Origin: an uncultured Clostridium sp.
GTDB taxonomy: Bacteria > Bacillota > Clostridia > Clostridiales > Clostridiaceae
Assembly (NCBI GenBank): GCA_900540255.1
Contig: UQFE01000029.1
Span: 1 to 29,235, forward strand
DNA length: 29,235 nucleotides
Direction of reading: 5' to 3'
Shown here: one piece after another, positions 15,954-23,559 of the stretch
Layout: each line of letters starts with the position of its first letter
Numbering within the stretch: the first letter of the stretch is position 1
The notes under the pieces: model-generated
What the model was told of the DNA's origin: nothing
Seen by the model: only the letters and a program-made list of their open reading frames with translations
Database searches by the model: none
Program-made: the position numbers and the translations under genes

Positions 15954-16802
15954 TTAATAATGATATGCTACTCCAATACTTCCAGGTCCAACATGAAGTC
16001 CTATAAGTGGGCCGATTGATTGAATTTTAATGTTATCAATTCCTAACTTTTCTTTAAGCCTATTTGCCAGCTCTTTACCTTCATTTTCACAATTTATATG
16101 ATGAACTATTAAGCCCTTTAATGGAGTTTTAGAATTTTGTTCTACAACAGTATCTATTATTGCATTTACAGCCTTTTTCTTAGTTCTGACTTTATTAAGC
16201 ACAGTAGTTTTACCATCTTCAATTGTTAAAATTGGTCTTATTTGAAGTAATGAACCAAATAAAGCAGCTGCTCCACCAATTCGCCCACCTTTTTTTAAAT
16301 AATCTAAAGTATCAGGAACAAATATAAATTTACTATTTTCAATAACATGTTTAGTTATAGAAACAACTTCATTTAATGATTTGTTTTCAGATGCCGCCTT
16401 AGCAGCTTCTAATATAGCATATCCTGATTGCATACAATTACTCCTAGAATCTATCATAACTATATTAGCATTAGGATATTTTTCTAAAATCATTTCTTTA
16501 ACTAAATTAGAGGTTGAAAATGTTCCACTCATATCAGAAGATAAGAAAATTCCTACTATATCATGCCCCTTTTTTACTTGAGTTTCTATTACATTATAAA
16601 AGTCAGTTATACTTGGTTGAGAAGAAGTTGGAATTGTTGAAGATTTAGCCATTTCTTTATAAAACCAATCATTTTCTAAATCAATTTCTCTATAGCTTTT
16701 TCCATTTAATAAGACATTAAGAGAAACTATGGAAATATTATATTTATCTATGTATTCTTTAGGCAAATAGCAAGTACTATCAGCTATTATTCTTATACTC
16801 AA
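15954..16802 (-). CDS. DegV family fatty-acid-binding protein
   Basis: Cytosolic lipid-binding protein of the DegV/FakB family; FakB members hold a fatty acid while FakA phosphorylates it to acyl phosphate. From the TTG start it is 282 residues. The family motifs are IIADSTCYLP at the N-terminus, PTSSQPS, the SSDMSGT loop, DSRSNCMQSG, and GPLIGLHVGPGSIGVAYH near the end. The open frame extends to an ATG at 16826, but a GGGAGGTG ribosome binding site lies inside it and points to TTG at 16802, which gives the normal family start MSIRIIADST. No FakA-type kinase is in this window. It interrupts the recR-yaaL-bofA order on the opposite strand. Confidence 0.92.
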   Translation of the reverse strand: MSIRIIADSTCYLPKEYIDKYNISIVSLNVLLNGKSYREIDLENDWFYKEMAKSSTIPTSSQPSITDFYNVIETQVKKGHDIVGIFLSSDMSGTFSTSNLVKEMILEKYPNANIVMIDSRSNCMQSGYAILEAAKAASENKSLNEVVSITKHVIENSKFIFVPDTLDYLKKGGRIGGAAALFGSLLQIRPILTIEDGKTTVLNKVRTKKKAVNAIIDTVVEQNSKTPLKGLIVHHINCENEGKELANRLKEKLGIDNIKIQSIGPLIGLHVGPGSIGVAYHY

Positions 16803-17040
16803 AAAAACACCTCCCAAATAATTCATATTATTTAAGGTATTATATCAAAGAAATTCAATTAAGTACACAAAGCATGTCCTTTATAGATTTTAAAATTTTG
16901 TTAATAAATATTTATTTTATGATTTTATATGAGTGTATATATTTTTTATTTTAAATTTAATATATTAAGAATTAATTCAATTGAATAATATAGTAAAAAG
17001 TGGATATTATTTAAGATAAATATTTTTTAGGAGGCGTAGT

Positions 17041-17310
17041 ATGAATATAAAAAATGTTTTAGATTTAATATTAATGCATTATAGGGAAGATGATTCAATT
17101 GATCATAAAATATTAAAAGAAATGAATGAAGCAGTGATAGAACTTGAAGCTGCAGAATCAATGTTTAACTTTGTAAATGATCCTAATCTTATAGATGCTG
17201 CAATTTATAGGGAAGAAGCAGCAAAGAAAAAAGTTGATTATATATTATCTATTGCAAAACAAAAGTATTCTAATGAAGAAAATGAAATAAAAGATGAAAT
17301 GGAAATATAA
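17041..17310 (+). CDS. YaaL family protein (DUF2508)
   Basis: An 89-residue soluble, acidic, mainly helical protein of the DUF2508 (YaaL) family, recognised from the AVIELEAAESMFNFVNDPNLIDAAIYREEAAKKKVDYIL core and by position between recR and bofA, where Bacillus yaaL also lies. Function is unknown. A strong TTAGGAGG ribosome binding site precedes the ATG. A possible promoter TTGAAT (16981-16986), 18 bases, TATTAT (17005-17010) lies just upstream and overlaps the palindrome ATTCAATTGAAT. Confidence 0.85.
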   Translation: MNIKNVLDLILMHYREDDSIDHKILKEMNEAVIELEAAESMFNFVNDPNLIDAAIYREEAAKKKVDYILSIAKQKYSNEENEIKDEMEI

Positions 17311-17387
17311 TGAATATTCTTATATAATATAAAGTAATATAGTAATGATAGGAAAGTTATTTTATATTATGTAAGGAGTGATAAAAT

Positions 17388-17636
17388 ATGGAGCTAGACA
17401 TGATTATATATGCTATAGTTGGATTAGCTTTATTATATTTAATAATAAAATTATTAAAATGGCCTATAAAGTTATTAATAAATGGAATAGTAGGTGTAAT
17501 TTTATTATATGTTGCTAATTTTATTGGAGAATATTTTAATTTTTATATTACTATTAATCCTATAACTGCTCTTATTGCTGGTTTTTTAGGTATTCCAGGA
17601 GTAATATTCTTAGTGATTTTTAAATTGTTTTTTTAA
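17388..17636 (+). CDS. bofA: Pro-sigma-K processing inhibitor BofA family protein
   Basis: Small membrane protein of 82 residues with two to three hydrophobic segments (about 4-20, 28-48, 58-82). In Bacillus, BofA holds the SpoIVFB protease inactive in the mother-cell-derived outer forespore membrane until sigma-K is needed. The family is supported by size, the LLKWPIKLLINGIVGVILLY and NPITALIAGFLGIPGVIFL segments, and the location behind recR and yaaL. An AAGGAGTG ribosome binding site is present. It indicates a spore former. A hairpin follows 9 bases after the stop codon. Confidence 0.9.
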   Translation: MELDMIIYAIVGLALLYLIIKLLKWPIKLLINGIVGVILLYVANFIGEYFNFYITINPITALIAGFLGIPGVIFLVIFKLFF

Positions 17637-17644
17637 ATAGAAAT

Positions 17645-17673
17645 AGGGAATCTTCAGAAAATGAAGATTCCCT
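17645..17673 (+). terminator. Hairpin after bofA
   Basis: AGGGAATCTTCA (17645-17656), loop GAAAA, TGAAGATTCCCT (17662-17673): a perfect 12-pair stem. The T tract is poor, but its position directly after bofA suggests a terminator or mRNA end stabiliser. Confidence 0.75.
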
Positions 17674-17788
17674 AAGTTTATATAGACGGGAGTTAGAAGA
17701 TTTTCTTAATTGCTATAAGCGAAAAGCTTCTTTATACTTATATACTATTAAATTTTACTAAATTTGTTACAACTATTTAAAATAATTT

Positions 17789-17825
17789 AGGGTGTAAACA
17801 CTACATCCGCTTACACCCTTTTTTA
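17789..17825 (+). terminator. Orphan intrinsic terminator
   Basis: AGGGTGTAA (17789-17797), 13-base loop, TTACACCCT (17811-17819), followed by a run of T residues. It is the strongest terminator in the bofA downstream region, 150 bases after the stop codon. Confidence 0.8.
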
Positions 17826-17832
17826 TATAAAT

Positions 17833-17867
17833 AGTACAATTAAATAAATTAATTTATTTAATGTACT
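17833..17867. repeat. 35-base near-perfect palindrome
   Basis: An arm starting AGTACAATTAAATAAATT pairs with the arm ending AATTTATTTAATGTACT with a single bulged base and almost no loop. It could be a regulator binding site or a weak hairpin. No protein is known to me that binds it. Confidence 0.6.
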
Positions 17868-17917
17868 GTCTATATTATTAATTTACCCAGTTGATATATA
17901 AATATGTATGTAAATTG

Positions 17918-17946
17918 TTGTTAAAGATGAGATAAGAGTATATAAT
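17918..17946 (+). promoter_or_regulatory. Promoter of the cysteine-rich protein gene
   Basis: TTGTTA (17918-17923), a 17-base spacer and TATAAT (17941-17946). The leader would be about 75 bases. Confidence 0.6.
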
Positions 17947-18026
17947 TTTTTTTATGTAATTAAAAATAATGAAATTTAAATTAGTATTTTATATCTAATA
18001 GTTATATTTAAAGGAAGGTGTATTAA

Positions 18027-18212
18027 ATGCCAGCTGGTAATGGTGTAAATTGTAGATACTGTCCAGAACTTGAATTAGGAAGATGTGATGGAACAGATGA
18101 AGGATGTTTATGCTATAAGTGTCCAAGACATTTAGGACAATGCAAATGTGTTAAATATTGTAGAGAAACAGAGTCAATATTAATATTTGATGATGAAAAT
18201 GGGAGCTATTAA
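18027..18212 (+). CDS. Cysteine-rich small protein, likely metal binding
   Basis: A 61-residue protein with nine cysteines at 9, 12, 20, 27, 29, 32, 39, 41 and 45 and one histidine at 35. The pattern is C-x2-C, C, C-x-C-x2-C, C-x-C-x3-C. No signal peptide or membrane helix is visible, so the cysteines most likely bind zinc or an iron-sulfur cluster in the cytosol rather than form disulfides. The last 16 residues are acidic (ESILIFDDENGSY). I do not recognise a characterised family. The AAAGGAAGG ribosome binding site, an upstream consensus-like promoter and a perfect 16-pair hairpin right after the stop codon make this a real, single-gene unit. Confidence 0.82.
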   Translation: MPAGNGVNCRYCPELELGRCDGTDEGCLCYKCPRHLGQCKCVKYCRETESILIFDDENGSY

Positions 18213-18216
18213 AATA

Positions 18217-18253
18217 GAGGGCACTGAAAAACATTAAGTTTTTCAGTGCCCTC
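18217..18253. terminator. Hairpin after the cysteine-rich gene
   Basis: GAGGGCACTGAAAAAC (18217-18232), loop ATTAA, GTTTTTCAGTGCCCTC (18238-18253): a perfect 16-pair stem starting 4 bases after the stop codon. No strong T tract follows, so it may terminate inefficiently or protect the mRNA 3' end. Confidence 0.75.
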
Positions 18254-18342
18254 ATTAAAATACGGCTTCTTTTTTTATACCATTAAATAAAATTAATTTA
18301 TGTAATCTATATAATAAAAAGCAAAATAGTAAGAGTATATAG

Positions 18343-18371
18343 TTGTAAAAAAAGTAAAAAAGTAGTAAAAT
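18343..18371 (+). promoter_or_regulatory. Promoter of the serine operon
   Basis: TTGTAA (18343-18348), a 17-base spacer and TAAAAT (18366-18371). Transcription would start near 18378, some 38 bases before serA. No T-box or riboswitch fits in so short a leader. Confidence 0.7.
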
Positions 18372-18415
18372 ATCAAAAAGCAATAAATAAAAATATAATA
18401 TTTGGGGGCGTAAAA

Positions 18416-19363
18416 ATGATTAAGGTATTAGCAAACGATGGTTTGCAAAAAGAGGCAATTGATAAGTTAACTTCAATGGGGTTTGAAGTTGTTAATTTTC
18501 ATTATGATAAGGATGAGCTAGGCAATATTTTAAGAAAATTTGATGCACTTATAATAAGATCTGCAACAAAAGTAACATCAGATGTAATAGATATTGAAGC
18601 AGGTGGAAAGCTTAAATTAATTATAAGAGCTGGAGTGGGAATAGATAATATTGATGTTAAATATGCTAATGAAAAAGGAATAATAGTGAAGAATACTCCT
18701 AATGCAAGTTCAGATTCTGTTGCAGAATTAGCCATTGCTCATATGTTTGCAGTAGCAAGGTTCTTAGGAGCATCAAATTATACAATGAGAATAGGTGAAT
18801 GGAACAAGAAAAAGTATGAAGGAATCGAGTTAAGTGGTAAGATTCTTGGAATTATAGGAATGGGAAGGATAGGAAGAGCATTAGCAACTAAGGCAACTGC
18901 ATTGGGAATGAAGGTTGTTTATAATGATATTTTTGGAAAGCAAAATAACATTCCATATGAATTTTTAGAATTTGATGATTTGTTAAGTAAATCTGATTTT
19001 ATTTCATTACATGTACCTTATGATAAAAATAAAGGTCCTGTGATAGGAAAAGATGAAATAGAAAAAATGAAAGATGGAGCATATTTAATTAATTGTGCTA
19101 GAGGAAAGGTTGTTGATGAAATAGAATTATTAAATGCTTTAAATACTGGTAAGATAGCAGGGGCAGGAATTGATGTATTTGAAGAAGAGCCAACTAAAAA
19201 TAATGAATTAATAAATCATCCTAATGTTAGTGTTACACCGCATATTGGAGCTTCAACTAAGGAAGCTCAAAAAAGAATAGGAGAAGAAGTAATAACAACT
19301 ATAATAAATTATTTTTCAAGTGATATTTCTTCTATTAATGCTAAAACTATAGAATCTATATAA
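18416..19363 (+). CDS. serA: D-3-phosphoglycerate dehydrogenase, short form
   Basis: Oxidises 3-phosphoglycerate to 3-phosphohydroxypyruvate with NAD, the first step of serine synthesis. It has the D-2-hydroxyacid dehydrogenase layout: RSATKV (48-53), RAGVGIDNID (71-80), the NAD-binding GMGRIG (148-153), and the catalytic Arg229 (NCARG), Glu258 (DVFEEEP) and His276 (PHIGAST). At 315 residues it lacks the C-terminal ACT domain of longer SerA proteins, so serine feedback through that domain is absent. The GGGGGCG ribosome binding site is 7 bases before the ATG. The assignment over another hydroxyacid dehydrogenase rests on serC being two genes downstream. Confidence 0.93.
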   Translation: MIKVLANDGLQKEAIDKLTSMGFEVVNFHYDKDELGNILRKFDALIIRSATKVTSDVIDIEAGGKLKLIIRAGVGIDNIDVKYANEKGIIVKNTPNASSDSVAELAIAHMFAVARFLGASNYTMRIGEWNKKKYEGIELSGKILGIIGMGRIGRALATKATALGMKVVYNDIFGKQNNIPYEFLEFDDLLSKSDFISLHVPYDKNKGPVIGKDEIEKMKDGAYLINCARGKVVDEIELLNALNTGKIAGAGIDVFEEEPTKNNELINHPNVSVTPHIGASTKEAQKRIGEEVITTIINYFSSDISSINAKTIESI

Positions 19364-19405
19364 TTACATTAATTTAAATTAAAAAGCAAATTAAGGAGGA
19401 TACTA

Positions 19406-20662
19406 ATGGCAATTATAAAAGCATTTAAAGCATATAGGCCTATAGAGGAATTAGCTTCAAAAATTGCAGCATTACCTTATGATGTAATGAATACTGAAGA
19501 AGCACGTGAAATGGCAAAAGGAAATAAATATTCATTTTTATATGTTGATAGAGGTGAAATTAATTTCCCAGAGAAAGTTAATATATATGGCGAAGAAGTG
19601 TATAAAGAATCAAGAGAAGTATTAGATAAAATGATAGAAAATAAATATTACTTTCAAGATAAAAATCCGTATTTTTATATTTATAGACAAACTATGAATG
19701 GAAAAAGTCAAGTTGGATTAGTAGTTTGTGCTTCAGTAGATGATTATATAAATAATGTAATTAAAAAGCATGAAAAAACTAGAGCAGATAAAGAATTAGA
19801 TAGAATAAATCACGTTGATTATTGTGATGCACATACTGGTCCTATATTTTTAACTTATAGAGAAAATAATGATATTTCTAAAATAATTAATGAAAGTATA
19901 AAAGAAAAACCTGTTTATGATTTTATATCAGATGATGGAAATGGTCATACTGTATGGGTAATTAGTAATAAAGAAAAAATAGATAAATTAATTAGGTTAT
20001 TTAATGATGTAAATTATATGTATATTGCAGATGGACATCATAGAATAAAGTCTGCTGTTGAGGTATGTTTAAAAAGAAGAAGAGAAAATCCTAATTATAC
20101 TGGAAAAGAAGGATTTAATTATTTTTTAGCTATAGCATATCCTGATAGTGAACTTGATGTTTTAGATTATAATAGAACTGTAAAAGACTTAAATGGACTT
20201 TCAAAAGAAGAGTTTTTAAAAGCAATACAAAAGAAATTCATTATTGAAAAAACACCAAATAATGAAAGATTTAAGCCTAATGAAAAGCATACATTTGGAA
20301 TGTATATTGATAATGAGTGGTTTAAATTAAAGGCTAGAGAAGGAACATTTGATAAAAATGATCCAACTGATAGGTTAGATGTTTCTATTCTTCAAAATAA
20401 TTTATTATCTCCTATATTAGGAATTGATGATCCTACAAAATCAGATAGAATTGAATTTATAGGTGGAATAAGAGGATTAAGAGAATTAGAAAAGAGGGCT
20501 AATACTGATATGAGGGTAAGTTTTGCAATGTATCCTACTACAATTGAAGATATAATGAGCATTGCAGATGCAGGAAAAATAATGCCACCTAAATCTACTT
20601 GGTTTGAACCAAAGCCTAGAAGTGGATTATTTATTCACAAGCTTACAGAAATTCATGAATAA
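19406..20662 (+). CDS. DUF1015 family protein in serine operon
   Basis: A 418-residue cytosolic protein of the DUF1015 (COG4198) family. No experimentally proven function is known to me. The most striking segment is MYIADGHHRIKSAVE with Asp209-Gly-His211-His212-Arg213, a motif that resembles the DGHHR-type active site of ParB/sulfiredoxin-fold proteins such as free-serine kinases. Other conserved-looking blocks are HEKTRADKELDR (122-133) and DAHTGPIFLTY (141-151). It lies 42 bases after serA and 66 before serC, with an AAGGAGG ribosome binding site, so all three are probably one operon. The context points to serine or phosphoserine metabolism; the biochemical role is inference only. Confidence 0.88.
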   Translation: MAIIKAFKAYRPIEELASKIAALPYDVMNTEEAREMAKGNKYSFLYVDRGEINFPEKVNIYGEEVYKESREVLDKMIENKYYFQDKNPYFYIYRQTMNGKSQVGLVVCASVDDYINNVIKKHEKTRADKELDRINHVDYCDAHTGPIFLTYRENNDISKIINESIKEKPVYDFISDDGNGHTVWVISNKEKIDKLIRLFNDVNYMYIADGHHRIKSAVEVCLKRRRENPNYTGKEGFNYFLAIAYPDSELDVLDYNRTVKDLNGLSKEEFLKAIQKKFIIEKTPNNERFKPNEKHTFGMYIDNEWFKLKAREGTFDKNDPTDRLDVSILQNNLLSPILGIDDPTKSDRIEFIGGIRGLRELEKRANTDMRVSFAMYPTTIEDIMSIADAGKIMPPKSTWFEPKPRSGLFIHKLTEIHE

Positions 20663-20728
20663 TAATTAATATTAAAATAAGAGGGCTATATTAAATAAAA
20701 TATAATAAAAAGTTGGGGAGGCATTTTT

Positions 20729-21811
20729 ATGTCAAGAGTATATAATTTTGCAGCTGGGCCAGCTGTTTTACCAGAAGAGGTTCTTAAAGAAGCTGCAGAT
20801 GAAATGTTAGATTATAATGGTACAGGAATGTCTGTTATGGAAATGAGTCATCGTTCTAAGGATTTTGAGGTAATAATTCAAGATGCGGAAAGAAATTTAA
20901 GGGAATTAATGAATATTCCTAATAATTACAAGGTATTATTCCTTCAAGGTGGGGCATCAATGCAATTTGCAATGGTGCCTATGAATTTAATGAAAAATAG
21001 AGTTGCAGATTATATTATAACAGGACAATGGGCTAAAAAAGCGGCAACAGAAGCTGAGAAATTTGGAAAAGTTAATGTATTAGCAACATCAGCAGATAAA
21101 ACTTTTTCTTATATTCCTGATATGAGTAAAATAAAAGTTAGTAATGATGCAGATTATGTGTATATATGTCATAACAATACTATTTATGGAACAACATACC
21201 ATACTTTACCAGATGCTAAAGAAAAAATTTTAGTTGCTGATATGTCATCAGATATATTGTCACAACCAATTGATGTTACACAATATGGATTAATATTTGC
21301 AGGGGTACAAAAAAATATTGGACCTGCTGGAACTGTTATTGTAATTATAAGAGAAGATTTAATTACTGATGATGTTCTTAATGGAACTCCAACAATGCTT
21401 AAATATAAAATACACTCAGATAATAATTCTTTATATAATACCCCACCAGCTTATGGAATTTATATTTGTGGAAAAGTATTTAAGCATCTTAAAAAACTTG
21501 GCGGCTTAGAAGTTATGAAGGTAAGAAATGAAGAAAAAGCTAAAATACTTTATGATTATTTAGATTCAAGTAAATTATTTAAAGGTACAGTTGTAAAGGA
21601 GGATCGTTCTTTGATGAATGTTCCATTTATAACTGGAAATAAAGAGTTAGATGATAAGTTTATAAAGGAAGCTAAAAAAGTTGGAATTGAAAATATAAGG
21701 GGGCATAGAACTGTAGGTGGAATGAGAGCAAGTATTTATAATGCAATGCCAATTGAAGGTGTTAAGTATTTAGTAGAATTTATGAAAAAGTTTGAAGAGG
21801 CAAATAAGTAA
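20729..21811 (+). CDS. serC: Phosphoserine aminotransferase
   Basis: PLP-dependent enzyme that converts 3-phosphohydroxypyruvate and glutamate to phosphoserine and 2-oxoglutarate, the second step of serine synthesis. It is 360 residues long, as usual for SerC. The N-terminus MSRVYNFAAGPAVLPEEVL and MSHRSKDF (39-46) are family hallmarks; the PLP lysine is Lys195 in AGVQKNIGPAG; the C-terminal GHRTVGGMRASIYNAMP binds substrate. A GGGGAGG ribosome binding site precedes the ATG. It is the last gene of the serA-DUF1015-serC unit. No phosphoserine phosphatase gene is adjacent. Confidence 0.97.
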   Translation: MSRVYNFAAGPAVLPEEVLKEAADEMLDYNGTGMSVMEMSHRSKDFEVIIQDAERNLRELMNIPNNYKVLFLQGGASMQFAMVPMNLMKNRVADYIITGQWAKKAATEAEKFGKVNVLATSADKTFSYIPDMSKIKVSNDADYVYICHNNTIYGTTYHTLPDAKEKILVADMSSDILSQPIDVTQYGLIFAGVQKNIGPAGTVIVIIREDLITDDVLNGTPTMLKYKIHSDNNSLYNTPPAYGIYICGKVFKHLKKLGGLEVMKVRNEEKAKILYDYLDSSKLFKGTVVKEDRSLMNVPFITGNKELDDKFIKEAKKVGIENIRGHRTVGGMRASIYNAMPIEGVKYLVEFMKKFEEANK

Positions 21812-21814
21812 AAA

Positions 21815-21887
21815 AAGGGGATGTCGCATTAAGAATAAATACTACAATATATTGTGTATAAAAGTTTTAGTGCGACAGCCACTTTTT
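21815..21887. terminator. Bidirectional terminator of serC and mtnN
   Basis: TGTCGCATTAA (21822-21832) pairs with TTAGTGCGACA (21867-21877) with one wobble. The loop contains its own palindrome ACAATATATTGT (21844-21855). The flanks add an A run on the left and a T run on the right, giving U tracts on both transcripts. Confidence 0.85.
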
Positions 21888-21889
21888 TA

Positions 21890-22585
21890 TTATTGAAGTT
21901 TATTTAACATTGTTTTTAATATGAATGTTGAGTTTTTTACACCGATTGGAGTAAATTTTTCAAAATCCATGTGAGCTCCGTTATTAGCATTATCAGAAAT
22001 AGATCTGATAACAACACAAGGAATATTATTTAAATAACAAACATGAGCTATGCTTGCACCTTCCATTTCACAAGCTAAGGCATTAAATTCTTTTTCTAAC
22101 CAATGAATTTTATCTAATGAAGCAACAAACATATCACCGGAAACTATTCTTCCAGAAAAAGTTTTGAAATCAGAGGCTTCGGCACATGCAGCTTTAGCTG
22201 TTTCAACTAATTTTTCATCACATTTAAAGTCAAAAGTATCAAGTCTAGGAATTTGTCCAATAGGGTCCCCGAAAGCAGTAGTATCCATATCATATTGAAC
22301 TAAGTTTTCTGCTATAACAACATCTCCAGGGAAGATATCTTTTCCGATTCCACCTGCAACACCAACGTTTATTACAGAAGAAACATTGTATTCAGATACA
22401 AGTATTTGAGTACAAACAGCAGCGTTTACTTTACCAATTCCGCATACTACAGCAACAACATCGTGTCCCCATAATCTTCCTTTATGAAATTTCATTTTTG
22501 CTTTTTCTTCAACCTTTTCTAATTCCATGTCCTTTAATAGAATTTCTAATTCTTCAGACATAGCGCCTATTATTCCTAAAATCAT
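21890..22585 (-). CDS. mtnN: 5'-methylthioadenosine/S-adenosylhomocysteine nucleosidase
   Basis: Cleaves adenine from methylthioadenosine and S-adenosylhomocysteine, in methionine salvage and the activated methyl cycle, and provides the precursor of autoinducer-2. From the chosen start it is 231 residues, the family norm. Motifs are MILGIIGAMSEELE with catalytic Glu12, GVAGGIG, ALACEMEGASIAHVC (nucleoside binding) and IRSISDNAN with the catalytic Asp. The open frame extends to 22642, but a GGAGGT ribosome binding site (22591-22596) directly precedes the ATG at 22585, and the extra 19 residues look like translated leader. Confidence 0.96.
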   Translation of the reverse strand: MILGIIGAMSEELEILLKDMELEKVEEKAKMKFHKGRLWGHDVVAVVCGIGKVNAAVCTQILVSEYNVSSVINVGVAGGIGKDIFPGDVVIAENLVQYDMDTTAFGDPIGQIPRLDTFDFKCDEKLVETAKAACAEASDFKTFSGRIVSGDMFVASLDKIHWLEKEFNALACEMEGASIAHVCYLNNIPCVVIRSISDNANNGAHMDFEKFTPIGVKNSTFILKTMLNKLQ

Positions 22586-22699
22586 ATTAGACCTCCATAT
22601 ATATAGATATAGTTTTACATAAAATATATTATATACTTTCATTTAATTATTTGATAGTAGGGAAATATAAATATAGAATAAAACCAATATTTTAGTTAC

Positions 22700-22728
22700 T
22701 TGTATAAATAGTTGCTATAGTTTAAAAT
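22700..22728 (+). promoter_or_regulatory. Promoter of tcdA
   Basis: TTGTAT (22700-22705), a 17-base spacer and TAAAAT (22723-22728), about 45 bases before the start codon. Confidence 0.55.
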
Positions 22729-22772
22729 AAGTAACAATATATTATAAATAATTATTAAAGGAGAAATTTAAA

Positions 22773-23492
22773 ATGCCATTAAATGAATTTTGTAGAACTG
22801 AATTATTAGTTGGTGAAGAGGGAATAGCTAAGTTACATAATTCAAAAGTTATTGTTTTTGGAATTGGAGGAGTAGGAAGCTTTGTTGTTGAAGCATTAAC
22901 AAGAGCAGGAGTTGGAAACTTAATATTAGTAGATAATGATACTATATGCATTTCAAACATAAATAGACAAATTCATGCAAGACAATCTACAGTAGGGATG
23001 ATAAAAGTAGAAGCAATGAAAGAAAGAGTTATTTCTATAAATCCAAATTGTAATGTAGAAGCAAAACAAGTATTTATTACAGCAGAGAATATATCAGAAA
23101 TTATCCCATCAGATGTTGATTATGTGGTAGATGCAATAGATACTGTTACATCAAAATTAGCTTTAGCTGAATATTGTTACAAAAATAATATAAATATAAT
23201 AAGTTCAATGGGTACAGGAAATAAAATAGATCCAACTCAATTTAGAGTTTCAGATGTATTTAAAACAAAAGTATGTCCTTTAGCAAAAGTTATGAGATAT
23301 GAATTAAGAAAAAGAGGAGTTAAAAAGTTAAAGGTTGTTTATTCAGAAGAAATGCCAATGACTCCAGATAAGGGAAGAGCAGTACCATCTCAAAAAAGAC
23401 AAACTCCAGGAAGTATATCATTTGTACCTCCAGTAGCAGGAATGATAATAGGTGGAGAAGTTATAAAGGATTTAACTGGATTAAATAAATAA
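22773..23492 (+). CDS. tcdA: tRNA threonylcarbamoyladenosine dehydratase (ThiF/E1-like)
   Basis: E1-like ATP-dependent enzyme that dehydrates t6A37 in tRNA to its cyclic form. It is 239 residues long, as for TcdA. The adenylate-binding glycine motif GIGGVG (30-35) is followed by EALTRAGVGNLILVDNDTICISNINRQIHA, the classic ThiF/MoeB core, then VVDAIDTVTSKLALAEYC, and a C-terminal RQTPGSISFVPPVAGMIIGGEVI typical of the TcdA branch. No CxxC zinc pair of the MoeB type is visible. The AAAGGAG ribosome binding site is well placed. No thi or mo genes are near, which favours TcdA over ThiF or MoeB. Confidence 0.92.
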   Translation: MPLNEFCRTELLVGEEGIAKLHNSKVIVFGIGGVGSFVVEALTRAGVGNLILVDNDTICISNINRQIHARQSTVGMIKVEAMKERVISINPNCNVEAKQVFITAENISEIIPSDVDYVVDAIDTVTSKLALAEYCYKNNINIISSMGTGNKIDPTQFRVSDVFKTKVCPLAKVMRYELRKRGVKKLKVVYSEEMPMTPDKGRAVPSQKRQTPGSISFVPPVAGMIIGGEVIKDLTGLNK

Positions 23493-23512
23493 TAATTTAA
23501 CATAGAAATGAA

Positions 23513-23541
23513 AAAAGGGAGAATTACTATTTTAGTAATCT
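23513..23541. terminator. Terminator after tcdA
   Basis: An arm AAAAGGGAGAATTACTA (about 23514-23530) pairs with TAGTAATCTCTCTTTT (about 23533-23549) with one bulge and one wobble. The A-rich left flank and T-rich right flank allow action in both directions, on tcdA and the DUF4230 gene. Confidence 0.78.
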
Positions 23542-23559
23542 CTCTTTTATGTATTTAAT

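Larger units (their letters stand above)
17674..17917. other. Gene-free interval with second terminator and palindrome
   Basis: No coding frame is visible. It contains a small AAGC-GAAA-GCTT-type hairpin near 17718-17731, the intrinsic terminator at 17789-17825, and a near-perfect palindrome at 17833-17867. The terminator implies a transcript entering from the left, either read-through from bofA or a small RNA; I see no good promoter for the latter. Confidence 0.5.
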
